Shown here piece by piece: positions 10,383-19,507 of a stretch of 64,000 bases of DNA (its first letter is position 1; every line of letters starts with the position of its first letter). The stretch comes from JAWPMV01 sp039819665 (GTDB taxonomy: Bacteria > Bacteroidota > Bacteroidia > J057): positions 83,449 to 147,448 of the forward strand of contig JBCBRM010000013.1 in NCBI GenBank assembly GCA_039819665.1, in the 5' to 3' direction. Under the pieces are notes generated by a model. It ran no database searches and was not told the origin of the DNA. It saw nothing but the letters and a program-made list of their open reading frames with translations. The translations under genes and the position numbers were made by a program.

Positions 10383-12173
10383 ATGAAAAAGCTATTTTTA
10401 GTTCTCATAGGATTGATGTTGACGATTTCTTGTGAGGACCCCTTTGAACTTATTCCTACGGATATCATCTCTGAATCCTTTGTATTTGAGGACAGAGGAC
10501 TGGCCGATGCCTTTGTAGGTGACCTGTATAACAGAACCCAGTTCCACATGACTTCTGGTGGAACAAATATCAATATGGGCTTCATTAATTCCTGGGGTGG
10601 GGAGCATCGAAATTTTGCTCCCTGGCAGGCCGCTTTTGGCCAGGTTACCAATACCCCCTATAATGAAAGCGGCGCACGCTTATTGGACTATTGGCCTTAT
10701 AACAATATCAGAGAAGCGAATATCTTCATTGAGAATATTGTAAAATCAGAAACGCTGGATCCAGAATATACTGCTGTCAGAGCGGCTGAGGCTCGTTTTA
10801 TTCGGGCATGGGAGTATTTTGAAATGGCAAAGCGCTTTGGAGGAGTACCTTTAGTTACCCAGGCACAGGGACTGGATGCATCAGAATCAGATTTGTTTGT
10901 TGCCAGGAATAGTGAGAAAGAAATATATGATTTTATCGGTTCTGAGATGGATGCCATAGCGGAAATTTTGCCAAGCGTGGCAGATCAGGATGGAAGAGCT
11001 ACGAGATGGGCGGCTTTGGCCCTTAAGAGTAGAGCAATGCTATATGCTGCAAGTGTAGCACGTAATGGAACCCAACAGCTTAATGGCCTGTTAGGATTTC
11101 CTGCCGGCGATGCTCAGGGGTATTTCCAACAATCTTTAGCAGCATCTAAGGAAATTATAGATAATGGTCCCTTTTCTCTCTATAGAAGAAATCCAGATAA
11201 AGTTCAAAATCTTATCGATCTCTTCTTGGATGAAAGCGATAATCCAGAGTCTATTTTTGTAGTAAAATATGACTTTGAAGCAGGTAAAAACCATGCCTTC
11301 GATGTTACAGGTACACCTGCTGGCTTTGGCTTTGCCTGGAATTCTAACTATCCCGTTTACCTGGAAAAAATGGAAATGTTTGATTTTACAGACGGCAGCT
11401 CAGGTAAACTTGATAGGGCCATGTATGATGGCAATACTCCATTGGACCCTGCTAGATTCTTTGGAGAAAGAGATCCACGATTCAGGGCTTGGGTATTCTA
11501 TCCTGAAACCATGTTTAAAGGACAACCCGTCTATTTCCACACAAGTACCAGATATACAGATCCTGCAGACGGTCAACTTAAGACCACGACCAAGCAACCC
11601 GGATTCATCGTTCCTGGATCGAATGGATTTCCTGGCGCTGGGCATGCAAGACATGGGTACGCAGGGGGGAATAATCCTACCGGTCTCCTCCGTCGCAAGC
11701 ATATAAATCCCACGACTGCTGATGGACAGCGTTCCAGCACAGATTGGATCATCATGCGCCTGGCTGAAGTCATGTTGAATTATGTTGAAGCTGCATACTA
11801 TCTGGGAGATCCCAATGGTGATATGGCCACTATTCTTAATGATGAAATCAGAGAGCGTGCGGGTATGCCTGCTTTATCTGCAGGAGAGATTACTGAGGAT
11901 AAAATTCGTCAGGAAAGACAGGTAGAATTGTCTTTCGAAGAACATGTATTCTGGGATTTGAGAAGATGGAGAATTGCTGTGGAGGAATTGGATAATAAGG
12001 CTCGTCATAAAACTACCTGGATCAAAGACTTTGACACAGGCATGTATTTTATGCAAATGGAGCATGGGGACAAAGGTAGAGTAAGGCTACACCCGGAGCG
12101 AAATTATTACTATGCACTAGGACTCGGGAGAATCGCCGATAATCCAAATCTGGTCGAAAATCCCGGTTATTAA
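10383..12173 (+). CDS. SusD/RagB-family surface glycan-binding lipoprotein
   Basis: 596 residues. The lipoprotein signal has the lipobox TISC with Cys18 followed by EDP, consistent with surface export in Bacteroidota. The TPR-rich SusD fold is indicated by RAAEARFIRAWEYFEMAKRFG-like helices near residues 130-155 and by the C-terminal signature region ERQVELSFEEHVFWDLRRW (about 505-525). SusD caps the SusC barrel and binds glycan for import. A strong intrinsic terminator lies about 40 bp after the stop, closing the SusC-SusD transcription unit. Confidence 0.97.
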   Translation: MKKLFLVLIGLMLTISCEDPFELIPTDIISESFVFEDRGLADAFVGDLYNRTQFHMTSGGTNINMGFINSWGGEHRNFAPWQAAFGQVTNTPYNESGARLLDYWPYNNIREANIFIENIVKSETLDPEYTAVRAAEARFIRAWEYFEMAKRFGGVPLVTQAQGLDASESDLFVARNSEKEIYDFIGSEMDAIAEILPSVADQDGRATRWAALALKSRAMLYAASVARNGTQQLNGLLGFPAGDAQGYFQQSLAASKEIIDNGPFSLYRRNPDKVQNLIDLFLDESDNPESIFVVKYDFEAGKNHAFDVTGTPAGFGFAWNSNYPVYLEKMEMFDFTDGSSGKLDRAMYDGNTPLDPARFFGERDPRFRAWVFYPETMFKGQPVYFHTSTRYTDPADGQLKTTTKQPGFIVPGSNGFPGAGHARHGYAGGNNPTGLLRRKHINPTTADGQRSSTDWIIMRLAEVMLNYVEAAYYLGDPNGDMATILNDEIRERAGMPALSAGEITEDKIRQERQVELSFEEHVFWDLRRWRIAVEELDNKARHKTTWIKDFDTGMYFMQMEHGDKGRVRLHPERNYYYALGLGRIADNPNLVENPGY

Positions 12174-12210
12174 GGTGTCAATGTTGAGCGCCTTAGGTTA
12201 AATAATGTGT

Positions 12211-12236
12211 GGGAGACCGTCAGGTCTCCCTTTATT
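12211..12236 (+). terminator. Intrinsic terminator after susCD
   Basis: A perfect 8-bp stem GGGAGACC/GGTCTCCC with the tetraloop GTCA is followed by TTTATT. It ends the SusC-SusD transcript and shows that the sulfatase frame cannot sensibly begin at the GTG at 12209, which would lie inside it. Confidence 0.9.
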
Positions 12237-12250
12237 CCTATATTATGTTC

Positions 12251-13819
12251 ATGAAACTACCTACTTCTACACTTAGATTAATCCTGATCCTGGGATTAAG
12301 CATTTTTTACAGCTGTGAAGGGCAAAAGAATACAACTACAGCTAGCAAAAATGAGGATTCAAAAACTCCAAATATCATTATCATTTATGCAGATGATTTA
12401 GGTTATGGAGATATCGGCTCTTATGGAGGGGTTGATATGCCTAGTCCCAATATGGATAAACTGGCAGAGGGAGGCATGCGATTTACACAGGGATATGCAT
12501 CTTCAGCGACTTGTTCGCCCAGTAGATTTGCCTTACTTACAGGCATTTATCCCTGGCGCAATGAAAGAGCCAAAATCCTCTCAGGTACAGCTCCCTTATT
12601 GATCGATCCAAATCAAATTACCCTCCCCAAAATGCTAGGAGAAGAGGGGTACCATACCGGTATTGTAGGTAAGTGGCATTTAGGACTTGGGAATGGGAAA
12701 GTAGACTGGAATGAGAAAATTGGCCCGGGCCCGAATGAGGTAGGCTTTGATTATGCTTACATAATGGCGGCTACCCAGGATCGAGTGCCGACAGTCTATA
12801 TTGAAAATGGAGAAGTCGTAGGCTTAGAAGCAGATGATCCCATTTCTGTGAGTTATAAAGAGAATTTTGAGGGGGAGCCTACGGGAAAGGAAAATCCTGA
12901 ACTCCTGAAAATGAAATGGCATCATGGCCATAATAGTAGTATTGTGAATGAGATCCCTAGAATTGGATTTATGAAAGGAGGAGATAAGGCGAAATGGGTG
13001 GATGAAAATATGGCAGATACCTTTTTGGTGCGAGCTCAAAATTATATTCGAAGCCATAAAGATGATCCTTTCTTTCTTCTATATACCCTACAGCAACCCC
13101 ATGTACCTCGTACTCCCCACTCCCGTTTTGTTGGAAAATCTGGGATGGGTCCCAGAGGAGATGTGATCGTCGAAGCAGATTGGTGTATTGGGGAATTGAT
13201 CAAAACACTGGAAGAAGAAAAGCTTTTGGAAAATACCCTGATCATTTTGTCCAGCGATAATGGTCCGGTCTTGAATGATGGCTATTATGATGATGCGGTC
13301 GAAAAATTGGGGGAACACAAACCCTGGGGACCTTTGCGCGGAGGAAAGTACAGCCTCTTTGAAGCAGGTACTCGCGTTCCTTTCATCACGTACTGGAAAG
13401 GAAAAATTGAGGCTGGCACTTCAGATGCCATGATTTCCCAAATAGATTTATTCTCTTCGATTGCAGCTATGGTAGGAAGCGATCAAAGGACCCATGACAG
13501 CCAGGAATTGCTTCAGGCTTTACTCGGGAAAAGTCAGGAGGGTAGGGAAGAGCTTATCCTGGAGGCCACTACACGTACTGCTTATCGAAAAGGGAATTGG
13601 GCCTATATTCCTCCATATAAAGGTCCAGCTGTAAATAAATTTGTAAATATCGAACTGGGGAACTCTCAGGAGGAGCAGCTATACGACCTTTCGCAAGACA
13701 TAGGCCAGCAAAATAACTTGGCAAGTAGCCATCCCGATAAACTACAAGAGATGAAGGCTGGGTTTGAAAAGATTAGAGGAAAAGGATTTGGTAAAACGGA
13801 ACAACTGGAGTTAAAGTAA
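12251..13819 (+). CDS. Family S1 formylglycine-dependent sulfatase, lipoprotein
   Basis: 522 residues from the chosen ATG (an ATG two codons upstream is also possible). Lipobox FYSC gives a lipidated Cys22. The metal-binding start IIYADDLGYGDIG (44-56) and the modification motif C88-S-P-S-R are intact, so Cys88 should become formylglycine. Later metal/sulfate motifs GKWHLG, HHGH and SSDNGP are present. It would remove sulfate esters from oligosaccharides in the periplasm or at the surface; maturation needs an anaerobic or aerobic sulfatase-maturing enzyme not seen here. Given its neighbours, L-galactose-6-sulfate of porphyran is a plausible substrate (inference). It converges with the P450 gene, only 19 bp away. 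Confidence 0.95.
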   Translation: MKLPTSTLRLILILGLSIFYSCEGQKNTTTASKNEDSKTPNIIIIYADDLGYGDIGSYGGVDMPSPNMDKLAEGGMRFTQGYASSATCSPSRFALLTGIYPWRNERAKILSGTAPLLIDPNQITLPKMLGEEGYHTGIVGKWHLGLGNGKVDWNEKIGPGPNEVGFDYAYIMAATQDRVPTVYIENGEVVGLEADDPISVSYKENFEGEPTGKENPELLKMKWHHGHNSSIVNEIPRIGFMKGGDKAKWVDENMADTFLVRAQNYIRSHKDDPFFLLYTLQQPHVPRTPHSRFVGKSGMGPRGDVIVEADWCIGELIKTLEEEKLLENTLIILSSDNGPVLNDGYYDDAVEKLGEHKPWGPLRGGKYSLFEAGTRVPFITYWKGKIEAGTSDAMISQIDLFSSIAAMVGSDQRTHDSQELLQALLGKSQEGREELILEATTRTAYRKGNWAYIPPYKGPAVNKFVNIELGNSQEEQLYDLSQDIGQQNNLASSHPDKLQEMKAGFEKIRGKGFGKTEQLELK

Positions 13820-13838
13820 ATTCTCAAATAATTTCGAA

Positions 13839-15038
13839 TTACCTTGGGCGAAAACTGACTTTTAGTTCGTGGAAACCAACTTTTCGTTTGAATTCACCCC
13901 ATTCTTCGATATTATCTGTATGATCCAGCACCTTAATTGCTGTAACTTTTTCTACCAAAACATCCAGTAAGGCAAGCATAATCTGGCGCGTATGAGTAGC
14001 GCCTAAACATCGGTGATGACTATAGCCAAAACTCAGATGAGGATTTTTCTTCCGATCCAGAATTACCTCATGAGGATTTTCAAAAATAGATTCATCCCGA
14101 TTTGCAGAGGCCCAGCATAAAGAAATTCGGCTATCATGGGCGATTGTATGCTCACAGACTTCTGTTTCTTCTGTAACTACCCTTCCCATATGGGTAAGAG
14201 GGGCAAAGTAGCGGATCAGCTCTTCGACAGCTCTTTTTTTGATCTCTGGCTCAGCTATAAGTTTCTGTAAAGCCTCCGGATGATCAGCGAAATAAGCGAT
14301 GGTATTTGTGATTGCATTAATAACTGTATCCCGCCCTCCGGCAAATGTAAGTATCATCACACCTTTGATCTCCTCTATTGTCAATTTCCTGCCTTGAAAT
14401 TCCGCTCCGAGTAAAAGGGAATAAATATCATCGGAAGGGTTTGCCTTAGCTTTGGCAATCGCTTCATCCAAATAGTCGTAGAGCACATTTGCTTTTGATC
14501 CATCTAAGGGGGCATCATCACTACGAAAGACATGGGTTCCCCAGGAAATCCATTGCTCTGCCTCTTCATAGGGGCAATTCAGGAGTAAGGTCAAAGCTCG
14601 GGATTGAATGGGAAGAGAAAAATCATATATGATCTCTACGGATTCCTTTCTAGCCAACCCATCAAAGGTCTGAGTGATGATTTCCCGAAGTCTTTTTTGG
14701 TATTCTTCTCCCATGGGTCTTCTAAACCACTTTTCGACTAGAGACCTGTATTCTTTATGAAGCGGAGGATCTATTTCGAAAGGGATTTGACGGGTATCTC
14801 GAATATACACCTCTGAGGGAACCACGATCCTTCCGGGCTTTGCTCCAGATTGAAAGGTCTCCCAATTCATGGCACATTTGCGTATATCTTCGTGCCTAAG
14901 GATCATGGTTAGCGGATCATTCTGATCATCCATTTCTCCATAGCCTTTTTCTTTACGGGCTTGTTCAAAAGGGTCCGGGAATTCACTATTTTTCATAGGT
15001 TCAGTTTCTTTCCGTTTACTAATATGCTTTTTACTCAA
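13839..15038 (-). CDS. Cytochrome P450, probably 6-O-methyl-galactose demethylase type (CYP236-like)
   Basis: 399 residues, soluble, without a membrane anchor. P450 signatures are clear: the I-helix AGGRDT (233-238), ExxR at Glu273-Arg276, and the heme loop FGYSHHRCLG with thiolate Cys344. A bacterial soluble P450 needs a ferredoxin and ferredoxin reductase; neither is encoded nearby. In marine Bacteroidota a P450 of this kind sits in porphyran loci beside a zinc alcohol dehydrogenase and oxidatively demethylates 6-O-methyl-D-galactose to galactose plus formaldehyde. The same pairing occurs here: the upstream dehydrogenase gene overlaps this one by 8 bp. P450 identity is certain; the substrate is inferred. 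An alternative start is the ATG at 14996. Confidence 0.93.
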   Translation of the reverse strand: MSKKHISKRKETEPMKNSEFPDPFEQARKEKGYGEMDDQNDPLTMILRHEDIRKCAMNWETFQSGAKPGRIVVPSEVYIRDTRQIPFEIDPPLHKEYRSLVEKWFRRPMGEEYQKRLREIITQTFDGLARKESVEIIYDFSLPIQSRALTLLLNCPYEEAEQWISWGTHVFRSDDAPLDGSKANVLYDYLDEAIAKAKANPSDDIYSLLLGAEFQGRKLTIEEIKGVMILTFAGGRDTVINAITNTIAYFADHPEALQKLIAEPEIKKRAVEELIRYFAPLTHMGRVVTEETEVCEHTIAHDSRISLCWASANRDESIFENPHEVILDRKKNPHLSFGYSHHRCLGATHTRQIMLALLDVLVEKVTAIKVLDHTDNIEEWGEFKRKVGFHELKVSFRPR

Positions 15039-16170
15039 AAACGATCACTCCCTTGGCATTTTTTCCTTGCAGCATATCCTCAAATCCTTTTGCCAATTCT
15101 GTCAATTTATATTCTCTGGTAATCATTTCATCCAGCTTTAAATCTCCTTTTTTATAGAGATTCATGAGTTTTGGGAAGTCAATCTGGGGTCGGCATTTTC
15201 CGTATAAGGGATTAATGTAAATTTTGTCCCATTCGAAGAGATTCATATCTATCGTAAGCTCTTCTTCTATTCCACTTACCTGCACTGCAGTACCTGCATT
15301 TCGGATCATTTTCAAAGGCGCAGCACCCAGTGCCGGTATAGCTGTACATTCAAAAGAATAGTCCGCACCTCTTCCTCCAAACATGGCTTTGACCTGATTG
15401 GCAACTTGATCCAAACCTGTATCTTCCTTATCCGCCAGGATCACATCCGTCGCCCCAAATTGTTTAGCTAATTCCAGTTTTGTAGGATTGATATCTACAG
15501 CTACGATGGAAGAAGCTCCTGATATTTCAGCTGCTTGAATGACATTTAAGCCAACCCCCCCACAGCCCAGAACGACTACTGAACTACCGGCCCTAACTTT
15601 TGCAGAATTCACCACTGATCCATATCCTGTCATCACTCCACAACTGACAATGCTCGCCGCAGAGAAGTTTAGATCCTCCTGATCAATGCGCACAACTGCA
15701 GAAGACTTTACCAATGCATATTCACTGAGAGTTCCCAGATTAAAGGATCTTTCGATGGGAGTTCCTTTCCATATGGACCCCTCAAGGTGTGCATGTCCCG
15801 GAGTAAATCCATTTGCTCCTGCTACAACCGGAGAATTATTTTCACAAATATGTTGATTTCCTTCCTGGCATTGGAAACAAGTCATGCAGGGGGTAGCCCA
15901 ATTCAGAATAACCTTATCCCCTATACTCAATCCTTCGACCTTTTTTCCTATTTGCTCAATAACACCTGCTCCTTCATGCCCCATCACAATAGGTTTGCCC
16001 CAGGAAAGGGAATCATAATCTGTATGGCAGAGACCTGCAGCTTTTATTTTAACCAATACCTCATCATCTTCCGGAGGGGACAGCTGGATCTGATCTATAA
16101 TAAAATCACCTGTTCCAGTAGCAATGGCACTTTGGGCGGAAATTTTCATCTTTTCATTATTTGGGGGCAT
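15031..16170 (-). CDS. Zinc-dependent alcohol dehydrogenase, P450-linked (MDR family)
   Basis: 379 residues. Catalytic zinc ligands Cys48 (GLCHTD), His65/Glu66 (GHEGAG) and Cys177 are present, as are four structural-zinc cysteines (95, 98, 101, 109 in CMTCFQCQEGNQHIC). The NAD-binding motif GCGGVG is at 202-207. The layout is that of class I/III-like medium-chain dehydrogenases. Homologues next to the porphyran P450 in Zobellia and Formosa are reported to be required for growth on methyl-galactose although they do not detoxify formaldehyde; their true substrate is unsettled. First gene of a two-gene operon with the P450 and divergent from the AraC regulator. ATG at 16149 is an alternative start. 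Confidence 0.93.
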   Translation of the reverse strand: MPPNNEKMKISAQSAIATGTGDFIIDQIQLSPPEDDEVLVKIKAAGLCHTDYDSLSWGKPIVMGHEGAGVIEQIGKKVEGLSIGDKVILNWATPCMTCFQCQEGNQHICENNSPVVAGANGFTPGHAHLEGSIWKGTPIERSFNLGTLSEYALVKSSAVVRIDQEDLNFSAASIVSCGVMTGYGSVVNSAKVRAGSSVVVLGCGGVGLNVIQAAEISGASSIVAVDINPTKLELAKQFGATDVILADKEDTGLDQVANQVKAMFGGRGADYSFECTAIPALGAAPLKMIRNAGTAVQVSGIEEELTIDMNLFEWDKIYINPLYGKCRPQIDFPKLMNLYKKGDLKLDEMITREYKLTELAKGFEDMLQGKNAKGVIVFE

Positions 16171-16222
16171 AAAGCGATCTCATAATAAATTCATAAACCA
16201 TGCGAAATTCTTCTAGGATTTA

Positions 16223-16260
16223 ATCTAGTTCATTCAGTATTTTAACATAGAATGCTAGAT
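16223..16260. promoter_or_regulatory. Imperfect inverted repeat in the ADH/AraC divergent promoter region
   Basis: ATCTAGttCATTC (16223-16235) is mirrored by GAATGCTAGAT (16250-16260), giving near-palindromic half-sites separated by 14 bp. It lies in the 123-bp gap between two divergently transcribed genes, where the AraC-type regulator would be expected to bind. Function is inferred from position only. Confidence 0.35.
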
Positions 16261-16293
16261 CATCAATCATTTTTGTGTTAAATTTTTGACTAA

Positions 16294-17136
16294 TTGAAAG
16301 CAGTTTTTGAAAAAGTACCGGAAGATCCCGCAAGTGAAATAACCGCCTTTCTATATGATAAATCAGAATTTGAGGCTCCCTGGCATTTTCATCCAGAGTG
16401 CGAACTGACATATATCCTGGAAGGCGAGGGCTTAAGGTATGTTGGGAATCATATTGCTCCTTTTGTTAAGGGAGAATTGGTATTGCTTAGAGGAAACCTT
16501 CCGCATTGTTGGATAAAAACAAAACCGGGAGGAAGGGCGAAGTCATGGGTCATCCAATGGGATGAGAACCTCATACCACCGATCATTGACATGCATAAAA
16601 TAAAAAGATGCCTGAGTCTCGCATCCCAGGGATTGTATTTTTCTCCTATCACCATTAAAAAAGTATTGCCCATGATAGAATCTTTAATCTTTAAAGGGGA
16701 GAATCAATATATCAAGCTACTGGAAATCCTCGATCATTTATCCAGAGATGTAGAGAGAAAGCAATTGAGTAAGGTAAAGTACGGTAAGAAGGTTTCTATT
16801 GAATCTCAGGATAGAATGGGACTTATTTTTAGCTTTATTTCTGATAACTATAGCCGAAAAATCAGCCTGAAAGAATTGTCGGAATTGTGTCATTTGACGG
16901 AGCCATCTTTTTCTCGATTCTTTAGTACGAATTTCCAAAAGCCTTTTTCTTCCTATCTCAATGAATACAGGATCAGTCAAGCAAGCCGGATGTTGATAGA
17001 ATCCCATGATCCAATCGCTCAAATTGCTTATCGATGTGGATACGAAAGTCTTTCTCTTTTCTATACCCAGTTTCGCAAATACAAGATGCTCTCGCCAAGG
17101 AAATATCGGAAAACCTTTAAACTAGGCTTCTCATAA
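16294..17136 (+). CDS. AraC-family transcriptional regulator with N-terminal cupin
   Basis: 280 residues. An N-terminal cupin sensor (about 25-90) carries the typical WHFHPECELTYILEGEG strand pair. A C-terminal double HTH of the AraC/XylS type covers about 178-275 (RISQASRMLIES, IAYRCGYESLSLFYTQFRKY). The frame is closed by TAA immediately upstream, and the first usable codon is TTG at 16294; no ATG gives an intact cupin, so a TTG start is the best reading. It is transcribed away from the ADH-P450 operon and converges on the GH117 gene, with stop codons interlocked over 6 bp. A role in controlling the galactan catabolic operons is inferred. Confidence 0.9.
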   Translation: MKAVFEKVPEDPASEITAFLYDKSEFEAPWHFHPECELTYILEGEGLRYVGNHIAPFVKGELVLLRGNLPHCWIKTKPGGRAKSWVIQWDENLIPPIIDMHKIKRCLSLASQGLYFSPITIKKVLPMIESLIFKGENQYIKLLEILDHLSRDVERKQLSKVKYGKKVSIESQDRMGLIFSFISDNYSRKISLKELSELCHLTEPSFSRFFSTNFQKPFSSYLNEYRISQASRMLIESHDPIAQIAYRCGYESLSLFYTQFRKYKMLSPRKYRKTFKLGFS

Positions 17137-18390
17137 ATCAATTCCATAGTTTATCATACGTTCTTTGATTCTTTCTTTTTGTTTTTTTGCTAGTCCCTGA
17201 CGGTAATAAACTTCCGGTTGATGATATACCCCTGTTTTCTTCATGATAGGATCTTCTATATCCTGACTTAAATCGCAATCAAAACGGGTAAGTATCGAAT
17301 GTTTTCTTGTCGGCCCGCCAAGAAAGGTAAAGTGTGAGAGTCCCCAGCTTATTCCCCTCCCATTTTGGGTATTTGTAAATGCATCCGGAACAAAAGGTCC
17401 CGCAGCAGTTGGCGTCAAGGATACGATGGCTGCCATTTCAAAGTTGACCCCATCTTTTGCATACTGAATGGTTGAATGTTCATTACCATCTCTAATAATA
17501 ATGGCTGCTATTCCCTCTTTGTAAGGAAAGAGAGTTGTTTCATGTCCCGAATTTAGGACTGGGTTAAGCGGGTGTTTTTCGAAAGGCCCAAGTGGGTTAT
17601 CCGCGATTGCTAGTCCTTGCATCCGTACCAGGCGAGGATCTCCGTCAAAATCAGATTTATAGTAGAGGTAGATTTTATCCTTATATACAAGTGGGTAGGG
17701 ATCATGGATGGAAAATTGATCCCATTCGCCTTCCGATCCATTAGGAATAACGATTTCTCCATGTGCTGTCCAGGGACCATTAGGAGAATCAGCATAAGAA
17801 ACGGTAACCGGGCAATCATCTCCTCTTTTTCCACTGATTTCCATAAAGCCCTGGTAGTACAGGTAGTATTTGCCCTTCCATTTGAGAATATCTGTAGTAG
17901 AAACGGAACGCCAGCCTACTTCTGGTTTTGGAGGACGGGGAATAGCAACCCCTTGTTCTTCCCACGAGAAGCCATCCTGGCTACTTGCATACCAGATTTC
18001 CGCTAAATCCCAATCGCTAGAGGCAATGGTATCATTGGCTTTTTGCGCTCCTTGTGGAGGTGTGCTGGTTTGTCTTTTTGTATACCAGACATAATATTGC
18101 CCATTTTCAAACAGGATTTTTGAGGGATCTCTTCTGGATATGGTACCGTCGCCTCCATTGTAATCAAAGCCTTTTAGCTCTGTATATTTAAACTGGGTAA
18201 AGAACTCATTATGCTCAGGTCTCGGAGCTGGGAAGGCTGAATAATTTCGCTCCAGAGATGCACTTAGGGCCCTATCTGGTTTTTCTGTAGGTAGAATAAA
18301 GGGAAAAGCTGTTTCCTTTTTGGGTTTTTTAGAATCCCGATTACAGGAAGTAAGGATAAACAGGCTGAGTACAAAGCAAAGAAAGCGCAT
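17131..18390 (-). CDS. GH117 alpha-1,3-(3,6-anhydro)-L-galactosidase-like lipoprotein
   Basis: 419 residues from the ATG at 18390, which yields a lipoprotein signal with lipobox LTSC (Cys16); an upstream start would prepend an implausible segment. The five-bladed propeller family GH117 is recognised from RRDPSK (Asp88, expected base), YYVWYTKR, WDLAEIWYASSQDG, IHDPYP (Asp230) and NSGHETTLFPY (His283, expected acid). The family removes terminal 3,6-anhydro-L-galactose from agar oligosaccharides. The gene is last in the operon with the anhydrogalactonate cycloisomerase, 11 bp after it, which supports that activity. Other GH117 clades have different activities, so the exact linkage needs testing. 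Confidence 0.85.
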   Translation of the reverse strand: MRFLCFVLSLFILTSCNRDSKKPKKETAFPFILPTEKPDRALSASLERNYSAFPAPRPEHNEFFTQFKYTELKGFDYNGGDGTISRRDPSKILFENGQYYVWYTKRQTSTPPQGAQKANDTIASSDWDLAEIWYASSQDGFSWEEQGVAIPRPPKPEVGWRSVSTTDILKWKGKYYLYYQGFMEISGKRGDDCPVTVSYADSPNGPWTAHGEIVIPNGSEGEWDQFSIHDPYPLVYKDKIYLYYKSDFDGDPRLVRMQGLAIADNPLGPFEKHPLNPVLNSGHETTLFPYKEGIAAIIIRDGNEHSTIQYAKDGVNFEMAAIVSLTPTAAGPFVPDAFTNTQNGRGISWGLSHFTFLGGPTRKHSILTRFDCDLSQDIEDPIMKKTGVYHQPEVYYRQGLAKKQKERIKERMINYGIDL

Positions 18391-18401
18391 GGCTAATAAG
18401 A

Positions 18402-19493
18402 TTATTTTTCCAAATATGGATGCAGTTTGTCCCAATTGAAATTAACTCCAATACCGGGGCTATCAGGTGCGACTGCTCGACAATTTTCAACAACTAAGGG
18501 TCTGTGGGTATATTCATCTATCGGGAAGCTATGAACTTCCAGCCAACCTGCATGTGATTGGGCGGAAACCAGGCTTACATGAAGCTCCTGCATGCCATGT
18601 GAGCAAACAGGGGTATCATACTTTTGAGCAAGTTCGGCAACTTGAAGCCAACCCGTAATTCCCCCGCAATTGGAGGCATCAGGCTGAATGAAGGAAAGAT
18701 TGGCTTGTTCAAAAGCATAGCCAAATTCATGAATAGTATGGAGGTTTTCCCCCATAGCTAAAGGCATACCTGTCACATCAGCTATTTGGGCAAATCCCTG
18801 ATAATCATCTGGAATAGTAGGTTCTTCAAACCAGTAAATATCATAGGGCTTACATGCATGAGCAGCCTTGATTGCCTGCTCCACAGACATAGAGTAATTG
18901 GCATCAACCATAAAGGTTACATTCGGTCCTATCAATTTCCGAACTGCGGCAATGCGTTCGATGTCTTCTTCCAGCTTATCTCTTCCGATCTTAATCTTTA
19001 CCGCATTAAAACCTTTATCCAGATAGCCTTGAATATTTGCGAGGAGTTTGGGTAAGGGAAAGAGCAGGTCTATGCCTCCGCAATAGGCTTTGCAGCTTGT
19101 ATCGCTTCCTCCCGCCATTTTCCAGAGCGGAAGCCCTTGTTTTTTCCCGCGTATGTCCCAAAGTGCAATATCTATAGTAGAAGCGGCAAAAGAGAGAATA
19201 CCTCCCCGACCTACATAGTGCATGTGCCATTCTATAGCTTCATAAAGTTCCTCTACTTTCGTCCCATCCTTCCCGATCAGAAAAGGGGCTATATCGTGCT
19301 CAATCATGGCTTTGATGGCATGCCCGCCACGTCCTCCTGTGTAGGTATAACCTGTTCCTTCACTGCCATCATTCAACGTGATGGTGGTAGTTACCAATTG
19401 AAAATGGGTATGTTCTCCATGCTTGGCATCGGTCAAAACCTCTGCTAGTGGCACTTTGAACAATTGGCATTTTACTTCAGATATGAGACTCAT
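18402..19493 (-). CDS. 3,6-anhydro-alpha-L-galactonate cycloisomerase (enolase superfamily)
   Basis: 363 residues, full length for a mandelate-racemase-like enolase-superfamily enzyme. Lys166 and Lys168 form the KxK motif. Metal ligands are Asp197 (VDANYS), Glu223/224 (WFEEPT) and Glu249 (GEN); His299 lies in CSHGMQELH. As I remember it, the Vibrio anhydrogalactonate cycloisomerase is very similar along its whole length, including DAKHG near residue 22 and TGYTYTGG near 47. The enzyme turns 3,6-anhydro-L-galactonate into 2-keto-3-deoxy-L-galactonate, the committing step of red-algal anhydrosugar catabolism. Other sugar-acid dehydratases of this fold (for example L-fuconate) are less likely. 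The GH117 and KduD-like neighbours fit the assignment. Confidence 0.85.
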   Translation of the reverse strand: MSLISEVKCQLFKVPLAEVLTDAKHGEHTHFQLVTTTITLNDGSEGTGYTYTGGRGGHAIKAMIEHDIAPFLIGKDGTKVEELYEAIEWHMHYVGRGGILSFAASTIDIALWDIRGKKQGLPLWKMAGGSDTSCKAYCGGIDLLFPLPKLLANIQGYLDKGFNAVKIKIGRDKLEEDIERIAAVRKLIGPNVTFMVDANYSMSVEQAIKAAHACKPYDIYWFEEPTIPDDYQGFAQIADVTGMPLAMGENLHTIHEFGYAFEQANLSFIQPDASNCGGITGWLQVAELAQKYDTPVCSHGMQELHVSLVSAQSHAGWLEVHSFPIDEYTHRPLVVENCRAVAPDSPGIGVNFNWDKLHPYLEK

Positions 19494-19507
19494 GTTTGTC
19501 TACTTTT

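Noticed and set aside
12209..12250. GTG start for the sulfatase at 12209
   Set aside because: It lies within the susCD terminator hairpin, and the next ATGs (12245, 12251) give a clean lipoprotein signal.
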